62,000 nt of DNA from Lingula anatina (lineage: Eukaryota; Brachiopoda; Lingulata; Lingulida; Lingulidae): NCBI RefSeq assembly GCF_001039355.2, contig NW_019773513.1, forward strand, positions 2,033,419 through 2,095,418, in the 5' to 3' direction. Position 1 is the stretch's first letter. Each line of letters starts with the position of its first letter. Shown piece after piece: positions 1 to 40,400 of this stretch. The translations under genes were made by a program, and so were the position numbers. Below the pieces are notes generated by a model, which worked only from the letters and a program-made list of their open reading frames with translations, ran no database searches and was not told the DNA's origin.

Positions 1-1995
1 AAAAAAAAAAAGCATTACAATTTGTCGCCATCACTGGTTCTCTACCACCGCCACTACACACGCCATTACAAACAGCTCAAAGCTCATATACAATACAAAA
101 TCAGCAGTGTTGCAGATGCCACAAATTCTTGTATAAACATAGGCATATATTTATATATAACAGCTTCAGACTTCATACAAAGAGTAATATATCTATTTAT
201 ATATTATGTACATATTTCCGTTCGTCTTTGCCCATGAAAAAAATTGGTCATGGTCATTTATATTGTGAAGGAGTGTTAATGCAATATACAATGTCATTTT
301 TTTACAAATGTGACAGACTGTTCTGATTTTGCTTAAACTAAGGTGCTCATTAATAAACTAAGATTAAAATGAAAATAATAATAATTTTTTCTATACCACT
401 AAATAAATATCTGTACATAAATTGCACATCTACTTGTCACCAAGCATACCCACCATGCCTGGAAAAGGTGCAGTAAAAAATGTGAACATATACTATACAT
501 ATTTAAGTACTTTAAACCTTTTTCCTTACTTAAAGCAGTGCTGGAAACAAAACTAACAGAAAAGATAAAGTTTAGAAAACAAGGAATTTGTACAGCAGTG
601 AATCAAATGGAAGCCTAATTTGTAAAATCAACAGAAAATAAAATTCAGCTTGTTCCCTTAATATACAGAGAATCAAACTGAAGTAAAATTCGTAGAGTAA
701 GAAATTTGTAAAATAAGAGTGCCATGAATTTTGCAATTTCAAAGTGGGTGGTTTTGATTTACAAAAGATCTGATACACTTTCCAACCTATAAATCTTTAA
801 ATGCTGTTCATTTTTTTCTGATACAATCAGATAGTTTTAGATTAAAATGATTCAGTTAATTTTTTTTTTGCTTCATACTTCAATCTACATTCTTCAAAAT
901 CACACAGTGTTGAAGTTATTAAAAGCCCGAGTGAAACAAAAAGCCTAAGTACTTAAAATAATAATAATAATAATAAAACAATATACATATGGATTCTATT
1001 GAAATACACCACACATTTTACTTTTGTATTCATAAATGCCATAATCCTGAAATTGATCATATCTTAATCTTATGTACATACAAATTAACGGATCCCCTGC
1101 ATCCATAGTGCTTTGCTTCAAGTCAACCCAGCGGCACAGCCTGATTACAGTATCAAGAATACATTCTAATTTCTTTCCCTTCAAATCTAAATTCAAAGTC
1201 AACATAACTTAATGCTCCTTCAGAGGCATTCACATTAGCAAATCAAATGTAGTGGGCTCATAACCAAAGAAACAATATCTCTGTTTCCTGTGAAAATTTA
1301 TTTACCCTGTTCAAACATAATCTTAAGTAAAATAAACATATTCATAATTATCTCTCATTGATTTTCACCGAGCTGAATTTTTTCCATTTGCACAATGAAA
1401 AAAAAAATGAATGTTCATAAAATGAAGCACTTCTAATATATTGATCCAAAGCTGCTTTTAGGAACCATGTTCTCTTCGTTGTCACGTTTTAAGTACAGCC
1501 TTGCTAGAACCTGCATGTCTTGTCAAAAAGAATACAGGAACAAAACAACAGATCTAAACACTACAGTCCCACACTTAAAATAGTCTGTAACAAAATTGAA
1601 TTAAAATCAGCAGCTTTGTAGGAAGATAATGATAAAGGCATCACAATATGGCCATTTGATTTTCAACAAACTCTATAAAAAGTTTGCAGCATTTCTACTG
1701 TGCTGTCACCTTGTGGCAGGTTGCCGTTTCCTTTATCCTGGCGCCACCTGGATTCACCCGTTCCTGGGGCCAGCCCTGGCAGTGGTTCTACCATCCTGAC
1801 TGGTATGATTGTCTTTATATTTAAAGACATGGTTGCCTAACAAGTCCATATCTTTGTATGTAAGTTAGCTGTCTGCTGTTGTCCTCTCTTGAGGAACAGC
1901 ACCATCTACACCTACTTGTGCTGGACATCTTTTAATGAGTATACATACTTCAGTGGCAAGTTACAGTTGCACCATAAGTACTAACAGGTGCCCCT
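1..1995 (-). other. BMPR1 3' untranslated and downstream sequence
   Basis: AT-rich, no coding exon seen. On the minus strand the only AATAAA here is at 1297-1302, about 700 nt past the stop, and an ATTAAA variant lies near 1930. The true 3' end could be further down or beyond the window. An (AAT)n run sits at about 957-976 and an A run at 1-11. Confidence 0.5.
1297..1302 (-). terminator. Candidate poly(A) signal of BMPR1
   Basis: AATAAA on the minus strand, the only exact copy between the stop codon and the window edge. Position alone supports it; no transcript end is available. Confidence 0.4.
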
Positions 1996-30732
<28,737 letters not shown>

Positions 30733-30754
30733 CTTCGTTGCTGCTTGACTAGTG

Positions 30755-30762
30755 TGACGTCA
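30755..30762. promoter_or_regulatory. Perfect CRE-type site TGACGTCA in BMPR1 5' leader/promoter
   Basis: Full 8-bp CREB/ATF palindrome 23 bp upstream of the BMPR1 start codon; the TGA in it is also the in-frame stop that defines the start. Binding is inference from the motif. Confidence 0.5.
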
Positions 30763-30987
30763 GGCTGTTCTACGGAGTGCTCCCCACCCTGAACAAAAAC
30801 TTGATTTTATTTTCCGACTGTTTTTGTTACAAATGCGTCATATCAACAAGTTACTAAAATAAAAAATATGCATATAAAATTGCGATCGAAACGTGAGTTA
30901 CTGATTTCTTCTTTTACAATTGTTTTTTCCCTTTTTTTTACGTTTCAAATATCTTCCAAAGGAGATATTCACCTGATCAAATCTAAC

Positions 30988-31032
30988 AATTATCAAGGAG
31001 TTTCAATTCAGTTGAAACTCCTTGCAATAATT
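30988..31032. repeat. Perfect 13-bp hairpin, extendable to 19 bp
   Basis: CAAGGAGTTTCAA (30994-31006), a 5-nt loop, and its exact complement (31012-31024). AATTAT/ATAATT outside the stem (30988-30993, 31027-31032) adds six pairs with a 2-nt bulge. Located about 260 bp upstream of the BMPR1 start. Confidence 0.85.
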
Positions 31033-31537
31033 AAAGTCCTATTTTTTCGGCATAGAGATATTATGTGTCACCTACTGTCTATTTTAAAAAAATCACATTG
31101 ACCCGCATTATTGCGGTGGAATGTTTTGTATTTACCTCCAAAGATATTATATAAGCTAGGTGCGTCCTAGAAATAAGTGAGTTGATTGTGTTTGTGATGA
31201 CATCAATTTTCTTGCAGCAAAGATATGAAGGTGTGGAGACGCTAACACATTCAAGCAGTGTGACTCTTGGACAAGAACGCATATTTCAATCTGGTGGCTT
31301 TTTATGTGCTATCACACCATATATAACCCCACCAGCAGAAATGTTTTTTTTTTCCAGATGGGGTAAGGAAGTGGAAGTGCTAACTTTATCAACATATTAA
31401 AAGATATATATCAATAAAATATATATATCATTATAGTAGCAAGGGATAAGACGATCAATTTCACAAACAACAATTGCATATGATAATTAGTCATGGATCA
31501 TTAGTAAAGGGTCAAAGGCCACAAGAGGTCATATTTC

Positions 31538-31710
31538 GGGGCCGTAGCAATAGTCCGAAGGTTCAATAGTCCGAAGGTTCATTGGTCCGAATATTCACTA
31601 TAGAACCTTCGGACCAATGAACCCTTGATTAAAAAATCGATGAAAATGTTACCACTTTTTGGACCAATGAACCTTCGGACCAATGAACCTTCGGACTATC
31701 GAGACGCCCC
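31538..31710. mobile_element. 173-bp MITE-like element with 8-bp target duplication
   Basis: Both flanks carry CATATTTC (31530-31537 and 31711-31718), an exact 8-bp duplication. The element runs from GGGGCCGTAGCAATAGTCC to the inverse of GGGGCGTCTCGATAGTCC, and its body is repeats of AGTCCGAAGGTTCATTGGTC facing each other, so the whole is strongly palindromic. No coding capacity. An 8-bp duplication fits hAT-, P- or Merlin-type transposases; the family is not recognised. Confidence 0.8.
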
Positions 31711-34332
31711 CATATTTCAAGCATTTTTTCATAAATTAAAACCAGAAAGCACTGTTGTGAATTGGTATCTTTAATAACGAATGCGAAAACTGGCAATTGC
31801 AAAAATATATTTCATGGCTTTTAAATTCTTTTCATGCTTTCAAGGCAGGAACATTTTTATGACCTAAAGCAAATTCACCAATAATTTTTATAACAAATAT
31901 TGCAAAATCAGTTGGTCCAAAGTGAACATAAACAATGCTACATTTCTTCACAAGTTTGATCTTAAATACATTTCTTAACAATACATTCCTGAAAGTTTAA
32001 AGTTTAACAACTGTAAAAATTGAAGCTGCCCTATAAGCAGATCTTTTGTTCTGGAAAATAACAGACACAACATGGAACAAAAAGCTTTATTCTCTATCAG
32101 TGCGTAATTAAGTTCCACTCCTTATTTGATCAATATCCTTAGTACATTTTATCCAAACTCATAGAGCAAAGAGCAATTTTTCTTTCAATTTTCTTTTCTT
32201 GCCATGTATGAACATTAGTGCTTGACAGACAATCGTTTTGTGGCCAATATAATTTTTTTTAAATAGATCTTTTTATTTTTGGCTCATCTTGAGAAAGCTG
32301 TAGCCTAGTGCATCATATTAATGTGATATAAAAAGCATTCAGTAAGTACATTAATGGCCCTATTACTTCAAACAAAGACTAGGCCAGACAAAATCCTAAT
32401 AGAAATCCTCCCTTATACAGTGTTGTGGTTTTGCCATCTCACTCAAAAACACACAAAAAATATCACCTAAACAATCCTGTTTTATTTCACTACAAAGCAC
32501 ACACTTTATTACATTATAGAGATATACTTAGTCATGTAGAACTAGACAAGCACTGTCAAAATATACTAGTCTAGCATGTGCAAGCTGCTACTTCACTTGC
32601 TAAAATATTTTTCTTGGTAGGAAAAAACATAAGGCTGGGGTTTATAAAAACAAACAGACTGAGGTACCTCAAAAGCCAATCTTACTACCCTAGGTTCACA
32701 CTGGCAAAAAATCTTCAGCCAAAAACTGATCGAGTTGATTAATGTAAAGAAAATAATGGAAATCCCAATTTTTCACCTGGTTCATTTTTAAATGCTACTG
32801 AAGTCCCAGGCTTTTAAAAAATTTCAGTGCAGATGAAGTGCACTTAGTGAAAATGAAACTCTTAAGATCCCATGTGCAAGAATAGCCATGGGATACCCAT
32901 ATATAATAGTGGGACTAGGCAAATCTCTTTATATAATGTAAAAGTAGTTATTGTTATTTAAAAAAAAACTTCCAGTAAACAAAAAAAGTTCGTCCTCGGT
33001 AAAGGGCATACATATTGCATGAACCTGTCTCACTTCAAATTAGCAATCCAAGTTTTTAACAATTGCTTCTGCTTTGTCTATATTTCATGCAGAGGGAGGC
33101 ACATCCCTTACAAAGCAAAAAATAGGCAAGGGATTTAAAAGTAACATTGCACTAGCTACAGCATCACTCAGGATTTTTACATCACCAAACTTATCAATAA
33201 TGCAAAAGAATTCAAAACACTGGCAGCTGGGAATCATTAAGACCACTTTGCAGATGAAATAAGGCCAATCAAATCAACCTTCATTTCAATTTCCATACAA
33301 ATTCTATGCCATCAGCAATAACAACAATTATACCAAAAATATACAACAATCCCTTATCAATTATAGAAGTGGCATGTATACATATACCAGTATGTAAAAT
33401 AAAATAATACCAATAGGTATAAAAAGCTTATAAATACGGCCAAAGAAAAGGCTAACATGACTATACAGCAATGTACAGGAGGCAAAAAAGGAGAATATTC
33501 ATTAAGATTGCAGCCATATTACATGTAGGTACACATTCAAAAGTAACTTCTTTTTATGAAATACAAAACTGTCAATCTTGAATCCCCTGAATAATTATTA
33601 AAAGCAAATCAATATACAATGCGTGTGACCATAACCTCATTTCACAAATGAGTTGCTGCTTGAAAAGTAAACAGTGTCTGACCTTCCCTTAATATATTGG
33701 AAAATATGGTAAATGTATGATAAAAAATTGCAGTTGAATTACACAAAAGTCCCCAAAGTACATTTGAAAAGCAATAGATAAGGTTTCACATACCACGCAG
33801 CATCAACATATCATAATAGTAAGGTACCAGTCTAATATTTGGAACTTTTAAAAGAAACAATAATTTCCCATGGGTATAACAAATGTCGATTCTTATCCAC
33901 TAAACTACATCACTGCAAATCTTTTTCCCCCTAAATTGCTATTTATTAATGTCAACAGAAAGGCAATGATCTGTACATGTATGTAGTAATTAAAAGGTTG
34001 CAGACAACTACATTGTAAGTACATTTCCAATGGAAGTATCGAGACAAGCTCAGTTGTGACTTTAGGTATATAACAGCTTCAATTTAGCAAACGGATGATA
34101 TAAATTTCATGTATATAAACACTTTATCACCTCAGTCATTCTACATTTCAAAGTCAATGCTTGAAATATGCAGGACAGGGTAAGGCCACTTTAAGCATTG
34201 CTTCACCATCATATATAGGTTTACTACTCAATGCTAGCTAGTGAAGACTGTAGCCTTAAGGTTGAACTGAGTTGGGGTAAATATTGCAGGAATCACACAT
34301 GCTGGCAAATAGGCAATTCACCAGCAAATTGT

Positions 34333-34416
34333 TTAGAACCCTTGACCGTGACGCTTGCAGTAAGGGCGATTGTTTTTGGCCACAAATCCCTGTCCTTCTA
34401 AGTTCACCTGGCATGT
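34333..34416 (-). CDS. Zasp: PDZ-LIM gene exon 15: end of LIM3 and stop
   Basis: Encodes TCQVNLEGQGFVAKNNRPYC then KRHGQGF and TAA (34333-34335). Protein ends right after LIM3, as in Enigma proteins. Confidence 0.96.
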   Translation of the reverse strand, partial: TCQVNLEGQGFVAKNNRPYCKRHGQGF

Positions 34417-37400
34417 CTGCAACACAAAATAGAAATATATTCATGTATAAATATATTCATGACATTTCACTTCAGTGAAGGAGAAAGAGAATAATATGTA
34501 CATGACAAGTTGGATTACTTGTGATCTTTTGATCAATTGTATGCTTATCCAATTTATCTTATTTTACATTACTTTTAGAAAATAAACTTCACACCTTATA
34601 CACTTAACATAATGGAAATACTATTTCATAAATCAATATGTTCTCAACTTCATTCATAAGTTAGATGCTTTAAGTGTTTTAATTCTGTTTCATATTACTG
34701 TTAAGAGATACAAATGTAAAACAGCCAAAATATACAATTTAAATCTGATGCCTAAGTGGTAGATTGCCTTTGGACTTGTTTATTCGTTAATCAGATTGCC
34801 TTCAGCAATACCTAGTCTCTATGGAGTTAATGTGCAGCAGCTAGGTTGATAAAACTCATTGTGAAAGGTCTCTCAGCTCTAAATCATAGATTTTCCAGAT
34901 GGTTGTCTTATACTTACAGCACAGTTGAAGCATTCAGCGTGCCAGTTGCTGCCCAGGGCCTCCACCCACCTGTCTCCAGGCTCAATGGGGAACTCACAAG
35001 AAATGCACTTAGTCTGAAATAGGGCTTGCCAGTCTGAAAATAAAATGTGTGAAATTAAGTTAAGACTTGGAAAATGAATAGTTTGGGTTTCCATTAGTGG
35101 CCATATTCTCAAAAGGTTGTAATTAATTTTTACATATTCTCTAAACTTTTCACTTAAGTCCGATTGTTCACAGAAGTTGGTATTCTCAGATTTGTCTCTC
35201 ACAAACTTTCAAGGACATGGCTCACGTTCAAAGAGAGAAACTAAACTTTTTAAACAATTAACACTTAATTAACAACATGTCAGGAAAAGGTGAGTTCACA
35301 AAAGTCAACATATCTGATATATGGTTTTTAGGGTATGTATAACATGTTTTAAGCCGTCCCACCTCTTTCACAGTAGACCATGCCATTTTCAATATGAAAT
35401 ACACTGCCTCCAATGCTTCCCTTGCAGTGGGCACACAGGAAGCACTCGGGGTGGAACTGCTGGTTGAGAGCATTGATGCAGTCCTAGATTACAAAGAAAA
35501 TCAAGGTCAGAAAATAAAGAGAAAATAAAGAGAATGTAAAAATCAAAATCAGTGATAGGTAAATTCACATCTTGACATCTATGAAAATAACTTCCAATTT
35601 TTAAATTCTTTTTCTAAGTTAAGACCCTTAAACGAGAGAGACATACCTGATGTAAATTACCATTATATATATATATATATTATTACATCATACTATCATC
35701 TAAGCAGCTATACTTAATGAAATCTTTGTACTGTATAAATACTGAGACATGCAGGGAGATCCCTCAGTTGAGACTGACACAAAAGCAAAAGTGCAAAATA
35801 CATCTCTTTTGTTAAAGTTTTTTTAATGAAATGTCATACCACATTTAAAGAAATATAAAACCAACTTAATATGTCTCTGATTAATACATACTCCTGCTAA
35901 TACTGAATAAGAAATAACAACACCAAAAAAGATAACAGTAACAATAGCAGCAGCACAATACATACCCCAACAACAGGCTTGTTACACTTATTGCAGCTAG
36001 GGGCAAAGTACTTGGCATAGTCATTCTCACAGTACAATTTTCCATTGACTTCAATAAAGCCGGTATCCATTAGCTTGGTACGGCAGTCAGGGTTGGAGCA
36101 CACAAAGTGATCTGGGCACCAATTCTTACCAAGGGCAATCACAAATGGGCCTCTGGAAAAAAGAGCAAAATATATCCAGGAAATTCTTGTTTGAAAACAG
36201 AAAGATGTACATGATGATAACACCAGCATTTTCTAGTAAATCCAACTACCCAGACACTTCACTCATGTGTTCACAAGCAGCTGAAATGTGTCAACTGAGA
36301 TAAAGGCAATGCTCAAGTTGAGAATCCACTTGATAGGCTAAAATGTATTATGTGAGATTAAGAACCCACCTGATAGGTGAACCACATTCAGCACAGACTG
36401 GGATCTTCATTCCTGTGCCCACAGATTGCTTGAACACATAGTCCCCTCTCTTTCCTCTCTGAATGGGGCCAACTGGGCCTGCACCTGGGAAGGGCCTGGG
36501 TCCTGCGGGGGCCTTGACGGGGGCCGGGGGTGCCCTGGGGGCCGCAGGGGCTGGAGCAGGTGGAGGCGGCACACCAGCCCCAGGACGTCTGACACCACCT
36601 ATGAGAGACATATATAGTTACCCTAAAGCATTGAGTCATGACATTCAATAACATATCCCAAAACATTGTGAATATAACAAATACTTTTTTTATTTTGAAC
36701 CATTTAACAAAAAAGAAAACAATACTTTCAGGGAATATATCTGATCATTATTACTACGATGGCAAGTTATTAAATAATGTATGCTTAATTATCTATTCAT
36801 ATATCACCTTACCTTGTTGTGGAGCATCTCTGAAAGAAAATAGATAAACATGTGTAAGATGGAGTTGTATATACTTCAACAAACATTCTGATCTCAAACT
36901 ACCAACTAATAAATATCCTTTTAATACAGAATGCTGGCCAGAAAGCAACAAACAGTATATACATTAAATGTAAAAATATTATACATACAAAATAATTCCT
37001 ATTCAAATCATCAATATAATTTTTGACAATATTATTGTTACCACCTCATCTTCATGCTCACATGAATAGATTACGTAGTTTCCTCAAGTAGTATTACAGA
37101 AATCTTACCACTGTTAAAACCACTGACAAACTACTAAAAGTGAAGTAAAATGCACAAGAACCTGTTCAAAACAAATTGTGTTAGTTGTTCCTAATTCATG
37201 CAAAATTTTCAATCATGGGATTCAAATATTTGGTGGTATTCAAAGAGCTCACAAGCATATGGAGTTGCGCAGGATTTGAAATTTTCAGGTAAGATAGGGA
37301 GGAAAGGATATTATATTGAAGACAGTTTACCTGGATTTTCCTTTTTGTTTGATAAAAGTATAGAAAATGGTATTCCTCTCCGCTGAGTCCTCTGATTGAA

Positions 37401-40400
37401 GCCAAGCTTTATTTTTTTTTGTGCATGACAGAGAGAGTGAGAGAGAGAGAGAAAGTGACAGAATGACTTACGCTTACACCATTTTGTGTGGCATCATACT
37501 TTCCAATTATGTTAAACTTACTTCACTTTCCCATCCAATAACTGATAGGTTTTTGACTGCACTCCGGGACCAGAAGGGGGGTCAGATTTCATTTTGTCCA
37601 TCTCCTCAGCATGCACCAATTTCAAAGTATCTGAAGGAGCATATTTTTTCACTTCATTCTCTTTACCCACCACTGCATACCTGGAAGAACACATGCACTA
37701 TGCAAGAATACATGCTGGGACATGGGGAAAACATGCGGCATTATTGAGGGGTGGGGGTGGGGGGGTGGGGGGAGGCGTGGCATCTTATACTGGAATTCAA
37801 TTTAAGATTCATGGTATCATTGAAGTTTGGAGGAGGCAAAATGTTTGTGTGAAAGCAACATCAGCTTTGTACTCATTTGACATTACTCGACTTCAATTAC
37901 ACTGGGTACTATAAAAAATATTGACCATATTATGAAAAAATAGACATAAGATGTTTCAATATGCCAAGAAATTTTGTTTTGTACAGTTCCTGACTTTCCA
38001 CAAACAATTCACCTCCTTTATATAAAAAGAAAACATTCATTCTCTCTCTTTTGAACTCGAGTCAGTATTTGGGGTTTAATTGCACAATAACTGAACTTTG
38101 AGTTTAGATTAAAAACAACTACAAAATGATGAAAAATCCATACTTAGCATACATGCTAGTTATATGAAAAAATACATAAAAACTTTTGTTCAGTGTTTCA
38201 TAATGTTAAATATCCTGACCCAAAAGATTAGGTTATATATTAAATACCCGATTAAGAAAATACTTTAACCAATCAGAATGCTCAGTCCAAAAATTTCTTC
38301 TGTATATATTAATATACATATATCCTTATCAAAGATTGATTTCATGCTCATTTCACTGTATATTAGCTACTTCTCCATCACAGAAACCAAATATTATCCC
38401 AATATTATAGGATCAATTTTTCTGAAAATTTCCCAGCCCTAAGAATCAATTGTTTTGTTCAATACAAAAAAGCTGAGATTTCTCGGGAAAAACCAACCTA
38501 TGATATTGATATGATATATTAATGGTTATTTACAGATAGAAAGCAAATGTAGTATAACTGCCATCAACACAGATTTAAATTCCTTAATTTACTTTCATTT
38601 AGCAAAAGTAAAAAGTGAAGCACAAATAAAAGATTTCTCAGTGCATTAACTAGCAGAAAATGAAATAATTAAAAGACCACAACAACCAAAATAAGTGTAA
38701 AAAAAATAAATGAGTACAAAGTGTATAATAAAACAAAATAAATCTTCTCTCAAATGAAAAAAGTACATACAAAAAAAAAAACAAAACAAAAAACAAAACA
38801 AATTTGTGATATAAGCTTTACTTTACTACATGTATCACAAATATCTTTCCAATAAGCAGAAAACTTTGTAAAATTAGTATCTTGACTTAGGATGATTTTA
38901 ATTTGTACCAATGATGGCTCTAAAATAATAAATAATAGCATCAAAAATGGGGAAAACTGCAAAATAGTCCCTGGTCAAACTTTTATATTTAAAATTAACA
39001 TAAAAGCCAAATTAAGTACAGCTAATATTCCTCCATACCCTGGAAAAATTTCAAACATTCAATTCTTTGCAGGGATAAGCTTGTCTGCCAAAATATTTAG
39101 GGAAAACATACAACAGCAAGCAAAGCAATATGATAAATAAAAATGTATCAAAATTTCAAACAACTCCAAAAATGCCCATGCCCATATTTCACATAGAATG
39201 TGGTACTACCTTGCCCATGGAGCGTCCCTGACAGTAGCTGGGTCTGAAAAAGATCACAGTGAGTGCTAAGTGAGAGTTGTATAGTCTACCACCTAATGGC
39301 ATAGCTGGTATAAAATCATGATACTCAGATTTTCTTAATTCCACCCTAAGATTCTTCTAGGAAAATTTTTTATAGTAAATGGAATCAAAAGTCATAACAT
39401 ATACTTGTTTTTAGGCAATAAATTTGATACCTAAAACAAGATATGAATATCCATTGGTAACGTAACTGGGAATATCTAAATGCTCTGAAGATCATGAGAT
39501 TATACCTGCCAGCTGATAGAGAGTGCTGCAGTCTGTGGAAGACAATGCCATCTATGTAAGATGTTTCTAGGAGACGAGCAATCCAAGGTTAGAAAAAATA
39601 GAAGCTGTTATTTCTAATTCATTCTAACTGGAGCTGCACTATTGTTGGATACCTCCGAACTATCCATGTTAGATAATTCTAGGAAGGGAACAATCCAAGA
39701 TTAGACAGAACTATAAGCTGTTATTTCAACTTCATGCTTCCTAACTGTTAACTGCTGTGGTGTTAAGGTACCCCTAACCTATCTAGCAGGATGCTATATC
39801 CTAGAACCTATTACCCTTTCTTGTTTGCTGTAGCCAGATGAGTCGCTGACTTGTTAGCGTTGGTATAAAGACCAAAGGGGGAGTTGTATTGACTGTGAAA
39901 CATCTGGGCCGAGGCCTCGGTCTGGGCAGTGGGTGATGGGGTTTGCCGTTTGGCAAAATTGGCAGGGAGGGAGTCTGAAATGCACACTGTCAAGTTGATT
40001 AAATCCAAACACCTTCCTTTCACAAAGAAGGCCCATTTTTAAAAGATTATCCATGATAATGATATGGTTTTTAACTTCTTTTATGTCAAAATAGTTGGTA
40101 GAATTGATATCATTTTTGTCAAAAAAATTAGCATTAAGCAGTAGCTTAAATTTAATGTGACAAGACTGTAAAAATATTTCTTTTCAAAGCATCCTTTCCC
40201 AACCCTTTGCCATTTTTCTAACATCATGGATAACCCTTATATTAATCCAGTATCTCCCATGCACCTTCCCTCATGGAACTGACTCTATTAGGATCTCTTT
40301 TTCCATGTAATCTTGTTCTAAACTATAATGTAATACATGCAGCAGCTTACATCATTATACAGGTTAACTTCCTAAAACAAGCAAAATAACACAAATACCA

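Larger units (their letters stand above)
30733..34332. other. Intergenic interval: BMPR1 promoter side and Zasp-type gene 3' end
   Basis: 3.6 kb between two genes in the same orientation. Near 30733-31100: candidate BMPR1 promoter with the CRE site and hairpin. 31538-31710: inverted-repeat element. From about 32000 to 34332: AT-rich, probable long 3' UTR of the PDZ-LIM gene, with minus-strand AATAAA at 33942-33947, 32505-32510, 32481-32486 and 32086-32091. Which signal is used cannot be told. Confidence 0.5.

Noticed and set aside
36388-36666. Alternative Cys-rich frame over the LIM1 exon
   Set aside because: Shadow frame of a GC-rich exon; it stops before the next exon, while the chosen frame gives VCAECG and continuous LIM domains.
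39854-40054. 66-codon frame overlapping the ZM exon
   Set aside because: Different frame without the ZM motif; its apparent upstream part crosses the acceptor into intron sequence.
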